The notes: generated by a model not told the origin, from the letters alone. A stretch of 64,000 nucleotides of DNA from Dehalococcoidales bacterium (GCA_016926695.1 JAFGOB010000031.1:1-64000), one strand, 5' to 3'; numbered from the stretch's first letter, positions 1-9,862 are shown. A program made the numbers and translations.

Positions 1-99
1 GGGTTAAAAATAAGTTGTAACATTTATGAGTAACTCAAGTCTTTATCTTTAGTAGCTCGATTTTTCCACGTTTCGCGGTTCGCTCATATTCGTTTATAC

Positions 100-127
100 T
101 TGACAAACGCATATAATACGGTATATT
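100..127 (+). promoter_or_regulatory. Sigma-70-type promoter of the ABC importer operon
   Basis: TTGACA at 100-105 and TATATT at 122-127 are separated by 16 bases. The -35 is a perfect match and the -10 matches five of six positions. Transcription would start near 134, leaving a leader of about 170 bases before the substrate-binding protein. The rest of 1-306 shows no gene: the short reading frames there have no family resemblance. Confidence 0.6.
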
Positions 128-143
128 TTTAAAAAACCAGAAT

Positions 144-161
144 AACGATAATGCTATCGTT
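144..161. promoter_or_regulatory. Inverted repeat, candidate operator
   Basis: AACGATA and TATCGTT form perfect 7-base arms around an ATGC centre. The repeat lies about 10-27 bases after the predicted start site of the promoter at 100-127, where a repressor could block transcription of the importer genes. No regulator can be named. Confidence 0.4.
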
Positions 162-306
162 GAAAAAAAGCCTGTCTGAAAGTAAAAGCTGTTCTTCCAT
201 TGGCAGACGCTGACCATTATCCCTGTCTACAATCGGGTAATTCTGTTCCGGCAGCGATCAAGATTCAATAAAATAATGTCGAGCGGATATCGAGGAAAAC
301 AACAGT

Positions 307-1947
307 TTGAAAAATTTGCTCGTTCCTATGATTTTCCTGCCGGTTTTCATGCTTTTTTTAACTGGTTGTACCGGCGCTGCGCCCCCCCCAAAAACATCAG
401 TACCGGCAATCTCATCAACCGCTGTTGCCACATTGACCGCATCTACTGCCGGTGATGACGCTCGGCAGCCTCTATACGGGGGAGTTCTGAAAAGCATCAG
501 CGCCTCCGGCCCACAGGTACTCGGCGGTTTCGAAGGTGGTTTTGCAGATGCCTATTATACTCTCCCGGCAGTCGAATCTTTACTGGACGTCGCCTCGAAT
601 AGGGAGCACGGAAACGGACTTGAACCCGTCCTGGCGGAAGCCTATACGGAAGATACAGTAAAAAGGAAATTCGTCTTTAAACTGAGGAGGGGAATCCGGT
701 TCCACGATGGTACGGACTTTGATGCGGATGCCGTGCTCTGGAACTTTCAGCAGGCCATAGACAATAACCGGCTGGCGTTCATGGACTACTGGCAGGGTAT
801 GAAAAAAATAGATGATTACACCGTTGAATTGTATTTTAAAGAATATCACAACCAGCTTATTCAGAACTGGGGATGGCAGGGGCAGAGGTCTCCTTCGGCA
901 TATAAAAAAGCCAGCGGGGGAGACATCGAGAGGGGAATGCTCTGGAACCGCACAAATGTGGTGGGCACCGGCCCTTTTATCTTGCATGAATTCGTTAAGG
1001 ATGACCATATAACCTGGGCTAAAAATAAAAACTACTGGCGTAAAGGTAAACCCTATCTGGATGGCATTGAAATAAAATTTATCGCCAATCCCGCAACTGC
1101 CCAGTCGCTGCTGGAATCCGGTCAGGCCGACCAGTGGCGTTTCCCTCCTACTGACAATCAGCAAGTCCTGGCAAATGCCGGTTTTAAGAGAATCACTTCG
1201 TGGGCGGGTCTGCCGTATGCCATCTGGCCCAATACCCGGAATCCAGACTCCAAGTGGAAAGACCTGAGGTTGTGCCAGGCCCTGGAGTATGCCCTGGATA
1301 AGAAGGCTATAGCCCATGCTCTGGGAAAAGGCCTCTACAAACCCATGACCCAGGTAGCGCCTGAGGGGGAATGGGGCTATGATAAAGATTACCCGGTCCG
1401 CGGTTACGATGTATCAAGAGCCAGACAAGTGCTGGCTGAAGCCGGTTATCCCAACGGGCTCAATGCCAGTCTGCTGATTTTGAATGATGCTGAGAGCCAG
1501 GATGCCGGTACGGCTATCAAGCAATACCTGGATGCAGCGGGTATCAATATCAGTCTGGATGTGGCCGATCCCGCTCGCTTCTACAGCACTATCTGGAGTG
1601 AAAATATTCCCGCCGGAGACCTGTCATGGACCTTCTATGGAAAAGAAGTCACCAATTTTCTGACATATATGCGCTGGTTTAACAGAGACTCCTTATCAGT
1701 CTCCTCTTATTACGGACAAACAGATGAACAGAAAGCCATGGCCGATCTTGTAAAGGTGATTCAGGACCCCGCCGGTCAAAAGGCCATGACGGGTATACTG
1801 ATGAGGTGGATGAATGATAATGCCCCGGTAATACCTGTCTATGAAGTCCCCCTGGCGATTGTTACCGCCCAATATGTACATACTACCGAACTAACACATG
1901 GATTTATCCGCTGGCAAACGGAAGAAGTCTGGATGGAGACACATTGA
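307..1947 (+). CDS. ABC transporter substrate-binding lipoprotein, family 5 (peptide/opine/nickel type)
   Basis: Extracytoplasmic solute-binding protein of 546 residues that would capture a peptide or similar small organic solute and deliver it to the permeases encoded next. The TTG start at 307 follows a GAGG ribosome site. The N-terminus is a lipoprotein signal with lipobox LTGC near residue 21, then a Ser/Thr/Pro/Ala-rich linker to about residue 55. Family 5 features include LAEAYTED, the FKLRRGIRFHDG stretch and an NRTNVVGTGPF segment. It is followed, after 233 bases, by two permeases and two ATPases in the usual dpp/opp order. The substrate cannot be read from sequence; the neighbouring redox genes suggest a catabolic substrate. 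Confidence 0.9.
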   Translation: MKNLLVPMIFLPVFMLFLTGCTGAAPPPKTSVPAISSTAVATLTASTAGDDARQPLYGGVLKSISASGPQVLGGFEGGFADAYYTLPAVESLLDVASNREHGNGLEPVLAEAYTEDTVKRKFVFKLRRGIRFHDGTDFDADAVLWNFQQAIDNNRLAFMDYWQGMKKIDDYTVELYFKEYHNQLIQNWGWQGQRSPSAYKKASGGDIERGMLWNRTNVVGTGPFILHEFVKDDHITWAKNKNYWRKGKPYLDGIEIKFIANPATAQSLLESGQADQWRFPPTDNQQVLANAGFKRITSWAGLPYAIWPNTRNPDSKWKDLRLCQALEYALDKKAIAHALGKGLYKPMTQVAPEGEWGYDKDYPVRGYDVSRARQVLAEAGYPNGLNASLLILNDAESQDAGTAIKQYLDAAGINISLDVADPARFYSTIWSENIPAGDLSWTFYGKEVTNFLTYMRWFNRDSLSVSSYYGQTDEQKAMADLVKVIQDPAGQKAMTGILMRWMNDNAPVIPVYEVPLAIVTAQYVHTTELTHGFIRWQTEEVWMETH

Positions 1948-2180
1948 CCAACAATACTGAAAATTGAAATCAACTAGCTGAGCCCGCCATACAATCAGGC
2001 TGGAAATAAAAAAAAGAACAGGGGTCTTGATTTTAGTCGCATATGAAGCGTAATATTTGTGTATGTATATTTACGTTGGTATAATGGGTGATAAGATAAT
2101 CGTCAATGTGCTTCATGATGTGATTGTTTATTGAATATGATCAGGAATAGCTACCTGAAATTGGCCTGGAGAGGTTCAAT

Positions 2181-3140
2181 ATGACTAATTACATTATTCG
2201 CCGGCTCCTGATGGGAATTCTGATCATTATCCTGGTCAGCCTGATCATATTTTTCGTAATACGGTTATTACCCGGCGATCCGCTTATTATCTACATGGGC
2301 CAGCAGGCAGCTCAAGGCCAGATCACAGAGGAACAGATTGAATTTCTACGGCACCAGTTCGGTCTGGATAAACCCATAATCGTTCAATATTTTAACTGGA
2401 TTAACGGCATATTTCACGGCGACCTGGGACAGTCAATATATTATCATGAAAATGTCGGCAGCCTTCTGCTGGACCGGTTTCCGCTGACATTACATCTTGG
2501 CTTAACATCATTTGTTATTGCCAACATATTAGGTGTAGCCTTGGGAATTGTTGCTGCCATTAGGAGAGGCACCTGGATCGACACGACGGTGACTGCTTTT
2601 GCTAATCTAGGAATAACTATCCCTGTTTTCTGGCTGGGACTGTTGATGATGTATATTTTTGGGCTGAAGCTCGGATGGCTGCCCATAGCCGGCTACACTT
2701 CACCCTTTGATGACATCTGGTTGAGCACGAAACAGCTCATCATGCCTGTTGCCTGTCTGGCAATTACCAGTCTGGCGGGGACCGCCCGCCAGACTCGATC
2801 GAGTATGCTGGAAGTGGTGCGCCAGGACTACATCCGCACCGCCTGGTCAAAAGGTCTGCGGGAAAGAGTGGTGATTTTTCGTCATGCCGTGAAGATCAGC
2901 CTCATACCCGTAATCACATTAATGGGTTTAGGCGTGGGCATAGTCTTTGGCGGTTCCGTGCTGGTTGAAACCGTCTTCGCAGTCCCCGGCATAGGTCGGC
3001 TGCTGGCGACCAGTATCTTTAACCAGGACTACACCGTTATTCAGTCGGGTACGCTGGTGATTTCCGTGATCATTGTGGCAGTGAATCTAATTGTTGACAT
3101 TTCATACGGGTGGTTTGATCCCAGGATAAGATATGGATAG
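2181..3140 (+). CDS. ABC transporter permease, DppB/OppB type
   Basis: Inner-membrane permease of 319 residues, the usual length for DppB. It begins MTNYIIRRLLMGILIIILVS, a typical first membrane helix. The family motif with LPGDP occurs near residue 31, and about six hydrophobic segments follow. The cytoplasmic coupling loop, around residues 205-240, contains RQDYIRTAWSKGL, the EAA-type sequence that docks on the ATPases. A GGAGAGG ribosome site precedes the ATG. The next gene starts 13 bases after the stop, so the two permeases are co-transcribed and probably form a heterodimer. Confidence 0.92.
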   Translation: MTNYIIRRLLMGILIIILVSLIIFFVIRLLPGDPLIIYMGQQAAQGQITEEQIEFLRHQFGLDKPIIVQYFNWINGIFHGDLGQSIYYHENVGSLLLDRFPLTLHLGLTSFVIANILGVALGIVAAIRRGTWIDTTVTAFANLGITIPVFWLGLLMMYIFGLKLGWLPIAGYTSPFDDIWLSTKQLIMPVACLAITSLAGTARQTRSSMLEVVRQDYIRTAWSKGLRERVVIFRHAVKISLIPVITLMGLGVGIVFGGSVLVETVFAVPGIGRLLATSIFNQDYTVIQSGTLVISVIIVAVNLIVDISYGWFDPRIRYG

Positions 3141-3153
3141 GAGAAATTAGAGT

Positions 3154-4047
3154 ATGGCAGAAGGCTCTACCATGTCGACTTTTATCGAAGCTCCTCCGCG
3201 CGTCAACGAATGGAAACGTTTTCAGAGGGTTTTTTTACAGCGCGGTCTCGTCCTTTTCGGTCTGATCGTGATAACATTGCTGGTCCTTTCCGCCATCTTC
3301 GCAGACATTATTACACCTTACAATCCGTACATAGGCGACATGAATGAATCACTGCAGCAACCAGGCTGGAAACACCTGCTGGGAACGGATATCCAGGGCC
3401 GGGATACTCTATCCCGTCTTCTCTATGGAACAAGAACGGCATTGCTGGTGGGTTTCGTTACAGTGGGTTCAGCGGCTATAATAGGAGTTATACTGGGAAT
3501 ACTAGCCGGGTACCTGGGTGGCTTAACGAATATGATTATCATGAGAATCATGGATGCGCTTATGGGATTCCCCATGCTGGTCCTGGCTATCCTTATCAGT
3601 GCTGTTCTTGGAGGAGGTATACAAAATGTAATTATAGCCCTGGCGGTAGGGACGATGCCGGGATATACCCGTCTGATGTGCGGTATGACACTCAGTGTGA
3701 GGGAAAATGACTATATCCTGGCGGAGCAAGCAATGGGATCAAGTAATATCCGTACGATGTTGAGGCACGTTTTACCCAATGCAATACAGCCTATGATCGT
3801 CCTAGTGACAATGATGCTGGGAAATGTTATCCTAGCTGAAGCTGGACTTAGTTTCCTGGGGATCGGAATAAAACCGCCTGGAGCTGCCTGGGGTTCCATG
3901 GTAAGCGACGGGTACCAGTATACAATGAATAATCCGGTACTCTCTTTTGCTCCAGGAATCGCCATTATGCTGGTGGTTTTTGCTTTTAATATGGTAGGGG
4001 ATGGTTTACGGGATGCACTTGATCCCCGACTTAGGGGTACAATATAA
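3154..4047 (+). CDS. ABC transporter permease, DppC/OppC type
   Basis: Second permease of the importer, 297 residues. A soluble N-terminal stretch of about 25 residues precedes the first membrane helix. The conserved HLLGTDIQGRDTLSRLLYGTR segment lies around residues 67-87 and is characteristic of the DppC branch. The coupling loop with ENDYILAEQAMGSS is near residues 185-200. A second in-frame ATG at 3172 could also be the start; I kept the first because a GGAGAAATTAG ribosome site precedes it. It pairs with the upstream permease. Confidence 0.92.
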   Translation: MAEGSTMSTFIEAPPRVNEWKRFQRVFLQRGLVLFGLIVITLLVLSAIFADIITPYNPYIGDMNESLQQPGWKHLLGTDIQGRDTLSRLLYGTRTALLVGFVTVGSAAIIGVILGILAGYLGGLTNMIIMRIMDALMGFPMLVLAILISAVLGGGIQNVIIALAVGTMPGYTRLMCGMTLSVRENDYILAEQAMGSSNIRTMLRHVLPNAIQPMIVLVTMMLGNVILAEAGLSFLGIGIKPPGAAWGSMVSDGYQYTMNNPVLSFAPGIAIMLVVFAFNMVGDGLRDALDPRLRGTI

Positions 4048-4085
4048 ATACAGGCGAGTTAATAAAATTGGCAAAGGAATGAAAG

Positions 4086-5087
4086 ATGTCAAAATTACTG
4101 GAAGTTAAAAACCTGCAAACTCAATTCAAAACGGAGAGTGGTCTGGTTAAAGCAGTCGATGATGTTTCCTTCTATATCGACGAACAGGAAATCGTGGGCA
4201 TGGTGGGAGAGAGCGGCTGCGGCAAGTCCGTCACCCAGTTGTCGGTGATGCGCTTGATCAATGCACCGGGGAAGATTGCCGGAGGGCAGATCCTCTTTGA
4301 AGGACAGGACCTCTTGAAGTATGAGGCCAATGGTCCTGAGATGAGATCCACCCGGGGAGCTAAGATTGCCATGATCTTTCAGGAGCCTATGACATCGCTT
4401 AACCCGGTGTTGACCATAGGCCGGCAAGTGAAAGAAATGCTGGAGCTGCATCTGGGGATGCATGGCGATGAGTCCAACAAAAGGGCCGCGGAGCTGCTAA
4501 GCCTGGTAGGAATTCCCAGCGCTGAAAGCCGTCTGGACGATTATCCTCACCAGTTCAGCGGTGGGATGAGGCAAAGAGTGATGATCGCTATGGGGCTGTC
4601 CTGCAACCCCAAAATGCTGATAGCGGACGAGCCGACCACCGCACTGGATGTGACCACCCAGGCACAGTTGCTCGAGCTTATGAAGGCTATGGTGGAAAGA
4701 TTCAAGAGCTCGCTGATTATCGTCACACATAACCTGGGAGTTGTGGCCCGCTATGCCCAGAGAATTTACATTATGTATGCAGGAAGAATAGTGGAATCGG
4801 GCTCCTGCAAAGATATCTTCCGCAGTCCCAAACATCCCTACACCGTCGGCCTGCTAAAGTGCGTACCACGTCTGGATGAGGAGGAAGGGACGAAGCTGGT
4901 GCCCATTAAAGGCTTGCCGCCAAACCTGATTAATATGCCTAAAACCTGTGCCTTCTTACCCCGCTGCCCCTACGTTACAGAGCAATGCAAGCGGGAGCCA
5001 TGGCCGGAATTAAGATTGGTGGGTAACCAGCAATATATCCGCTGTTATGTTAATATAGAGGAGAAGCAAAGTGTCACAACCAAATGA
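4086..5087 (+). CDS. ABC transporter ATPase, DppD/OppD type
   Basis: Cytoplasmic ATPase of 333 residues that powers the importer. Walker A is GESGCGKS at about residues 41-48, the ABC signature is FSGGMRQR, and Walker B is [12 protein letters not shown]. The C-terminal oligopeptide-transporter extension carries CAFLPRCPY with further cysteines, which in this family can hold an Fe-S cluster. The reading frame overlaps the next ATPase gene by 17 bases, so translation of the two is probably coupled. Confidence 0.93.
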   Translation: MSKLLEVKNLQTQFKTESGLVKAVDDVSFYIDEQEIVGMVGESGCGKSVTQLSVMRLINAPGKIAGGQILFEGQDLLKYEANGPEMRSTRGAKIAMIFQEPMTSLNPVLTIGRQVKEMLELHLGMHGDESNKRAAELLSLVGIPSAESRLDDYPHQFSGGMRQRVMIAMGLSCNPKMLIADEPTTALDVTTQAQLLELMKAMVERFKSSLIIVTHNLGVVARYAQRIYIMYAGRIVESGSCKDIFRSPKHPYTVGLLKCVPRLDEEEGTKLVPIKGLPPNLINMPKTCAFLPRCPYVTEQCKREPWPELRLVGNQQYIRCYVNIEEKQSVTTK

Positions 5088-6057
5088 TATTTTATTAAGC
5101 GTTAAAGACCTGAAAATGTACTTTCCCATAACCCGAGGGTTATTGAGAAGGAAAGTAGCGGATGTTAAGGCAGTTGACGGCGTTACCTTCGACCTGAAGA
5201 GGGGAGAAACCCTGGGGCTGGTGGGTGAAAGTGGATGCGGGAAGACCACGGTAGGCCGCTGCGTAATAAGGCTTTATCAGCCGTCTTCCGGGCAAATCCT
5301 CTTTGGAAGCGAGGATATCTCCTCTTTACCCGAACGCAAGATCAGACATTTGAGGCGGAAAATATCCTTGATCTTTCAGGATCCTTACAGCTCCCTGGAC
5401 CCCAGACAAAATGCCGAAAGCATTGTGGGAGAACCCCTGCGGGTACATAGCATGGTCTCCTCCCAGAATGAGTACAAGGACAAGGTAGCCGACCTTTTCC
5501 GTACGGTAGGTCTGGACCCCAGCATGGGAGACCGTTTTCCCCATGAATTCAGCGGAGGGCAGAGACAGCGTATAGGTGTTGCCAGGGCTCTGGCCTGTCA
5601 GCCCGACCTGATTGTCTGCGATGAACCTATCTCCGCTCTTGACGTCTCCATTCAGGCACAGATCATCAATCTGCTGCAGGAGCTTCAATCCGGTTTACAG
5701 GGCCTGACTTACATTTTCATCGCTCATGACCTATCAGTAGTCAAGCATATCAGCAACAGGATTGCTGTCATGTATCTGGGACGTATAGTGGAAATCACCC
5801 GACCCAAGGAGCTATACGAAAACCCCTTGCATCCATATACCAAAGCCCTGCTGTCCGCCGTGCCCGTACCTGATCCGTATATCGAGGAAACCCGTGAAAG
5901 GATTATCCTGAAAGGTGAAGTACCCAGTCCCATCAATCCTCCCAGCGGCTGCAGCTTCCATGTAAGATGCTTTATGGCAACTCCGGAGTGCAGCAAGGCT
6001 GTACCTCCTTTGAGAGATGTGGGGAACGGACACCAGGTGGCCTGTATCCGCGTATAA
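5071..6057 (+). CDS. ABC transporter ATPase, DppF/OppF type
   Basis: Second ATPase of the importer, 328 residues, starting with GTG inside the end of the previous gene after GAGGAG. Walker A is GESGCGKT at residues 52-59, the signature FSGGQRQR, and Walker [13 protein letters not shown]. The segment [16 protein letters not shown] and the cysteine-bearing [14 protein letters not shown] tail are typical of DppF. A strong terminator at 6109 ends the operon. Confidence 0.93.
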   Translation: MSQPNDILLSVKDLKMYFPITRGLLRRKVADVKAVDGVTFDLKRGETLGLVGESGCGKTTVGRCVIRLYQPSSGQILFGSEDISSLPERKIRHLRRKISLIFQDPYSSLDPRQNAESIVGEPLRVHSMVSSQNEYKDKVADLFRTVGLDPSMGDRFPHEFSGGQRQRIGVARALACQPDLIVCDEPISALDVSIQAQIINLLQELQSGLQGLTYIFIAHDLSVVKHISNRIAVMYLGRIVEITRPKELYENPLHPYTKALLSAVPVPDPYIEETRERIILKGEVPSPINPPSGCSFHVRCFMATPECSKAVPPLRDVGNGHQVACIRV

Positions 6058-6108
6058 CATTTAAAATAATCCGGATAGACTTCTTCCTCCCCTCTATCCA
6101 GCGCTCAA

Positions 6109-6143
6109 ACAGGCCTTTCTTCTTAGAAAGGCCTGTATTTTCT
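6109..6143 (+). terminator. Rho-independent terminator after the ABC operon
   Basis: A perfect 12-base stem (6109-6120 with 6125-6136, loop TCTT) is followed by ATTTTCT. It separates the importer from the flavoprotein gene that starts only 43 bases later. I see no good promoter in that short gap, so the downstream genes may depend on partial read-through. Confidence 0.85.
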
Positions 6144-6185
6144 GGGCGGCTGCGGTATGTAAAACCTTTCAAGGAGGGACTCAAC

Positions 6186-8114
6186 ATGCATTTCGAAGAT
6201 TTCATACCGGGTGATATTCTGAAGTGGCCTTACACTACTCAGTACGGCAAAGAGAATGGCATAGAGAGCGACGTGCTGGTGCTGGGAGGCGGCATCGCGG
6301 GTTGCTGGGCAGCTATCACCGCTGCCAGGAGAGGGGCCAGGGTTGTACTGGTGGAAAAGTCCGTCACCAGAACCAGCGGCGCCGGAGGCTCCGGTGTCGA
6401 CCACTGGCATGCAGCGGTAACCAACCCCGCCTGTAAAATTACTCCCGAAGAGTTTACACTGGCCAATATTGAAAATTTCAGGGGCTGGAGAAACGGCATC
6501 AGCCAGTATATCACCAGCCGGGAAAGCTATGACTGCCTTCTCGACCTGGAGAAACTGGGGGTTAAAATCCGTGATTCCGGGGACGAGTTCAAGGGAGCGG
6601 AGTTCCGGGATGACGCCACCAGGTTGATGTTTGCCTACGATTATTCGGCCAGGTACTGTATTCGTGTCTGGGGCTCTACCGCCAAACCCGCTTTGCAAAG
6701 GGAATGCCAGCGGCTGGGAGTGGAAATCTATAATCATGTAATGGTTACAGGCCTCCTCAACCAGGGAGGCAAGCAGGGAACGCGGGTGGTAGGAGCAACC
6801 GGATTCAATACCCGGACGGGAGAGTTTTACGTATTCCGGAGCAAGGCCAGCATCTTATGTATGTTCCTGCCGCAGCGCCAATGGATCTTTAACACAGAAC
6901 TTAAGGGGCTTTGCACCACACACCGCCCGCCCAACTCATCAGGAGACGGCCATGCCATGGCCTGGAAGGCAGGCGCTGAATTTACCGCAGTAGAGCATTC
7001 CAGGCGGGGAATGGGCGCCGGGTACGGCTATCCTCAGTACGGGGTAGGCAATGCCGCCAATACCTGGTATGCCTGCACCCTGGTGGATGCCGAGGGCAAG
7101 CAAATCCCCTGGGTAAACAGGGACGGAACGGTCCTCAAGACTGTTTCGGAGAGATACCAACCGGCACCGGGACAGAAATTTTTCATCTCGGATATGAGCC
7201 GCGTATATAAATACCAGGGCCCCACGCTGCTGCCGGACTGGCAGCAGCGCGCAAGGCAGGGCGAGTTCACCCTTCCGGTTTACGCCGATATACCCTCCCT
7301 GCCCGAGCTCGAAAGAAAAGTTCTCTGGGGAATGATGATCGCCCAGGAAGCCAGGACGCTTATCCCTGTTTACTGGACCTATAACCAGGCTGGATTCGAT
7401 CCTGAAAAAGACATGCTCCAGTATTACGACGGCAACTGGATGGGTATGGGCCCGCCACAGTGGCGTGACGGCGCGGACGGCGGAGGACTGGTGGTTGACT
7501 GGGACCTCAAAACCAGTCTTGACGGGCTTTACGCAGCCGGCGGGCAGCTCTTTGCTTCAGGAGATCATGCCTACGCCGCCGTTACGGGCTGTTATGCCGC
7601 CAGAAAAGCCGCCGCCTATGCAGAGGGTATAGCGCAGGGTATTATAGACCCTTCCCAGGTTGAACAGGAAAGAGCACGGGTCTATGCTCCGCTGAAACGC
7701 CGGGGCGGGATAGACTGGAAAGAGCTGAATGCCGGCATTTGCCGGGTGATGCAGGACTACTGCGGTGAAATAAAAAACGATGAACTATTGAAGATCGGCC
7801 TGAAATGGATCGAAGAGATAGAGGACGGAGAGGCCCAGACTGCCTTTGCCCGTAATCCCCATGAGCTTGGCAGGCTGCACGAGGTTTTCAATATTGTCAC
7901 CAACGCCAGAATGATTTTTGAAGCCTGCCGGGCCCACAAGGCCAGCAATGCAGATATCGGTTTTATCCGTGCAGACTATCCGGCTGCCGATCCTCCTGAA
8001 TGGCATAAATGGCTTACCATCAGGCTGGACGGGGACCATACCAGCACGGGCAGCCTTCCTCCGGACTACTGGGGCGACCTGCAGACCAACTACGCAGAGC
8101 ACTGCGGACTGTAA
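6186..8114 (+). CDS. FAD-dependent oxidoreductase, AprA/fumarate-reductase flavoprotein-like
   Basis: Soluble flavoprotein of 642 residues. The ATG at 6186 was chosen because AAGGAGG lies 7 bases upstream; the open frame extends further back into dppF but without support. The FAD dinucleotide fold is VLVLGGGIAGCWAA around residues 30-43, ending with VVLVEKS. The C-terminal half has the FAD-binding segment ending GLYAAGGQLFASGDHAYAAVTG. The following gene is a ferredoxin with an AprB-like cysteine pattern, so the two probably form an AprAB-like pair that moves electrons between FAD and Fe-S clusters. Sulfate-reduction partners (sat, qmo) are absent, so adenylylsulfate reductase is not supported. 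The substrate is unknown. Confidence 0.8.
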   Translation: MHFEDFIPGDILKWPYTTQYGKENGIESDVLVLGGGIAGCWAAITAARRGARVVLVEKSVTRTSGAGGSGVDHWHAAVTNPACKITPEEFTLANIENFRGWRNGISQYITSRESYDCLLDLEKLGVKIRDSGDEFKGAEFRDDATRLMFAYDYSARYCIRVWGSTAKPALQRECQRLGVEIYNHVMVTGLLNQGGKQGTRVVGATGFNTRTGEFYVFRSKASILCMFLPQRQWIFNTELKGLCTTHRPPNSSGDGHAMAWKAGAEFTAVEHSRRGMGAGYGYPQYGVGNAANTWYACTLVDAEGKQIPWVNRDGTVLKTVSERYQPAPGQKFFISDMSRVYKYQGPTLLPDWQQRARQGEFTLPVYADIPSLPELERKVLWGMMIAQEARTLIPVYWTYNQAGFDPEKDMLQYYDGNWMGMGPPQWRDGADGGGLVVDWDLKTSLDGLYAAGGQLFASGDHAYAAVTGCYAARKAAAYAEGIAQGIIDPSQVEQERARVYAPLKRRGGIDWKELNAGICRVMQDYCGEIKNDELLKIGLKWIEEIEDGEAQTAFARNPHELGRLHEVFNIVTNARMIFEACRAHKASNADIGFIRADYPAADPPEWHKWLTIRLDGDHTSTGSLPPDYWGDLQTNYAEHCGL

Positions 8115-8129
8115 GGAGGGAGTAAAAAT

Positions 8130-8495
8130 ATGAAGCAGGAAGATGCAAGGATGTTCCCGAACCTGGTAACACCGGGAAACCCGGTGTTGTTCGATGAAGA
8201 GGTCTGTACCGGCTGCAACATCTGCGTTGAACAATGCGTCATGGATATACTGATGCCCAATCCCATAAAAGGCCAACCGCCTGTCATCCTTTATGCGGAC
8301 GAATGTTACTACGACGGACTGTGCGTGAAAAACTGCCCGTTATGGGAAAAAGGCGCCATAAAATTGAACCATCCGCTGAACCAGCGCGTCCGCTGGAAAA
8401 GAAAAGCGAGCGGAGAACATTTCCGGCTGGGGATGCCTAATCCCCCTCCACCCAATAGCCGCCCCCCGGTGGGCGGCTGGAATGCTACAGATTGA
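8130..8495 (+). CDS. 4Fe-4S ferredoxin-type protein, AprB-like partner of the flavoprotein
   Basis: Small Fe-S protein of 121 residues with two cluster motifs. The first is CTGCNICVEQC near residues 29-39. The second is CYYDGLCVKNCP near residues 59-70, in which the first two cysteines are spaced as in AprB and not as in classical ferredoxins. The last 30 residues are rich in proline (NPPPPNSRPP). It starts 15 bases after the flavoprotein stop behind GGAGGG. It is probably the electron-transfer subunit of the preceding flavoprotein. Confidence 0.82.
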   Translation: MKQEDARMFPNLVTPGNPVLFDEEVCTGCNICVEQCVMDILMPNPIKGQPPVILYADECYYDGLCVKNCPLWEKGAIKLNHPLNQRVRWKRKASGEHFRLGMPNPPPPNSRPPVGGWNATD

Positions 8496-8531
8496 AAATA
8501 ATTCGCTGATAATACTGTTAGAGAGGTAAAA

Positions 8532-9764
8532 ATGGACCAGGCAACCAGGATGTTATTCGAAGAAAGAGAAAAGAGGCTCATGGAGGCGGTACAGCTCAAA
8601 GTCCCGGACCGGGTACCCGTCTCAATCCCTTTCAGCTATTTTCCGGCCAAGCTCGCCGGAATCCCCGCGCAGGTCGCCTATTACGACTTCCCCCGCTGGA
8701 AGCAGGCCTACATCCGGGCGGTGGAACATTATCAGCCGGACCGCGTGGTGGTAATAAGCAACCAGTCGGGCAGGGTACTGGAAGGGCTGGACAGCAAAAC
8801 ACTCAAGTGGCCGGGCCACGGGGTTTCCCCTTTCCACACTCACCAGTTCGTGGAAGGGGAATACATGAAGGAAGACGAGTACGATCTTTTACTGAACGAT
8901 ATGTCCGATTTCCTGGTCCGCCGCTATATCCCGCGCTGCTACGGGACACTGGGTCCGCTTGAAAAGCTGCCCCATCTCAACACCCTGTTACAGGGCCTGC
9001 CCTTTAATAACCTGGCTTCGGAAGAGATGGCGGGGATATTCGAGAAACTGGCCAGGAATGCCCGGGAAGCGGTACAATGGCAGGCCGGCGTGGACTCCCT
9101 GACCAGCGAACTGAAAGAGAAAGGCTTTTTCTGCCGCATGACGCCGGGGGGAGGGGTCCCGTTCGATACCATCTCGGATTTTTTACGCGGTATGCGGGGA
9201 GCCATGCTGGATATGTACCGCAGGCCGGACAAACTGCTGGCAGCCTGCGAAATGCTATCACGCATCCAGGTCGAGCGTATACGCTCCGCTCCCAGGCAGA
9301 CTGAGTTCATCACCTCCTTCGTGGCCCTCCACCGGGGGGCTGAAGGGTTCATGTCCATAAAACAATTCGAGACCTTTTACTGGCCTTACCTGAAAAAAAT
9401 GATCAATGCCCTGGTAGAGGCAGGAAGCACACCCGATATTTTCTTCGAGGGAGATTATACCTCCCGCCTGGAATACCTGTGCGAGCTGCCCAAGGGAAAA
9501 GTAATCGCCCGCTTCGACCGGACGGACATGCGAAAGGCCAAGGAGATTGCAGGAAAGTATATCTGTATCGCCGGCAATGTCTTTCCCTCCCTGCTCCAGA
9601 CAGGTACGGCGGATGACGTAAAAAAATACTGCAAATGGCTGATCGACGTCGTGGGAAAGGATGGCGGATATATCATGACCTCCGCTTCTGCGCTGGATGA
9701 AGTCGATCCGCGTAATTTAAAGGTCATGATCGACTTTACCCGCGAATACGGCAGGTACCGCTAG
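8532..9764 (+). CDS. Uroporphyrinogen decarboxylase-fold protein (UroD/MtaA superfamily)
   Basis: Cytoplasmic protein of 410 residues in the superfamily that contains HemE and the corrinoid-dependent methyltransferases MtaA and CmuA. Family features include the N-terminal VPDRVPVSIPF, a central FFCRMTPGGGVPFDTISDFLRG, and a C-terminal IAGNVFPSLLQTGT. I do not see the His-x-Cys zinc motif of MtaA-type methyltransferases, and no corrinoid protein lies nearby, so methyl transfer is not proven. It follows the ferredoxin gene by 36 bases and probably belongs to the same pathway as the flavoprotein. A haem role is unlikely because no haem genes are nearby. Confidence 0.8.
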   Translation: MDQATRMLFEEREKRLMEAVQLKVPDRVPVSIPFSYFPAKLAGIPAQVAYYDFPRWKQAYIRAVEHYQPDRVVVISNQSGRVLEGLDSKTLKWPGHGVSPFHTHQFVEGEYMKEDEYDLLLNDMSDFLVRRYIPRCYGTLGPLEKLPHLNTLLQGLPFNNLASEEMAGIFEKLARNAREAVQWQAGVDSLTSELKEKGFFCRMTPGGGVPFDTISDFLRGMRGAMLDMYRRPDKLLAACEMLSRIQVERIRSAPRQTEFITSFVALHRGAEGFMSIKQFETFYWPYLKKMINALVEAGSTPDIFFEGDYTSRLEYLCELPKGKVIARFDRTDMRKAKEIAGKYICIAGNVFPSLLQTGTADDVKKYCKWLIDVVGKDGGYIMTSASALDEVDPRNLKVMIDFTREYGRYR

Positions 9765-9767
9765 TCG

Positions 9768-9789
9768 GCGATAGCCGGTTGGCTATCGC
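9768..9789 (+). terminator. Hairpin after the UroD-like gene, probable terminator
   Basis: A perfect 9-base inverted repeat (GCGATAGCC at 9768-9776 and GGCTATCGC at 9781-9789) has a GGTT loop and begins 3 bases after the stop codon. There is no T tract, so it may instead be an mRNA 3' end stabiliser. Confidence 0.5.
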
Positions 9790-9797
9790 TGACAGAT

Positions 9798-9851
9798 TTT
9801 ACACAGATTTTACATTGCGGTTAAGCGCCTGTAATATTCCTCCTCTATAGT
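9798..9851 (+). promoter_or_regulatory. Tandem TTTACA boxes with a -10, candidate OmpR-family binding site
   Basis: TTTACA occurs at 9798 and again at 9809, an 11-base period like that of Pho-box repeats bound by OmpR/PhoP regulators. A weaker TTAAGC follows at 9821. A -10-like TATAGT lies at 9846-9851 with no -35 at the right distance, as expected of an activator-dependent promoter. The nearest OmpR-family regulator gene starts at 11010. Confidence 0.45.
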
Positions 9852-9862
9852 GGTAATAGAAA

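Noticed and set aside
5967..6185. Upstream extension of the flavoprotein frame
   Set aside because: It overlaps dppF and a terminator; AAGGAGG before the ATG at 6186 marks the start.
6186..8495. Adenylylsulfate reductase AprAB
   Set aside because: The pair resembles AprAB in layout, but no sat, qmo or dsr genes are present and the substrate-site sequence differs.
8532..9764. Uroporphyrinogen decarboxylase HemE
   Set aside because: The fold matches but the sequence belongs to the divergent branch and no haem genes are nearby.
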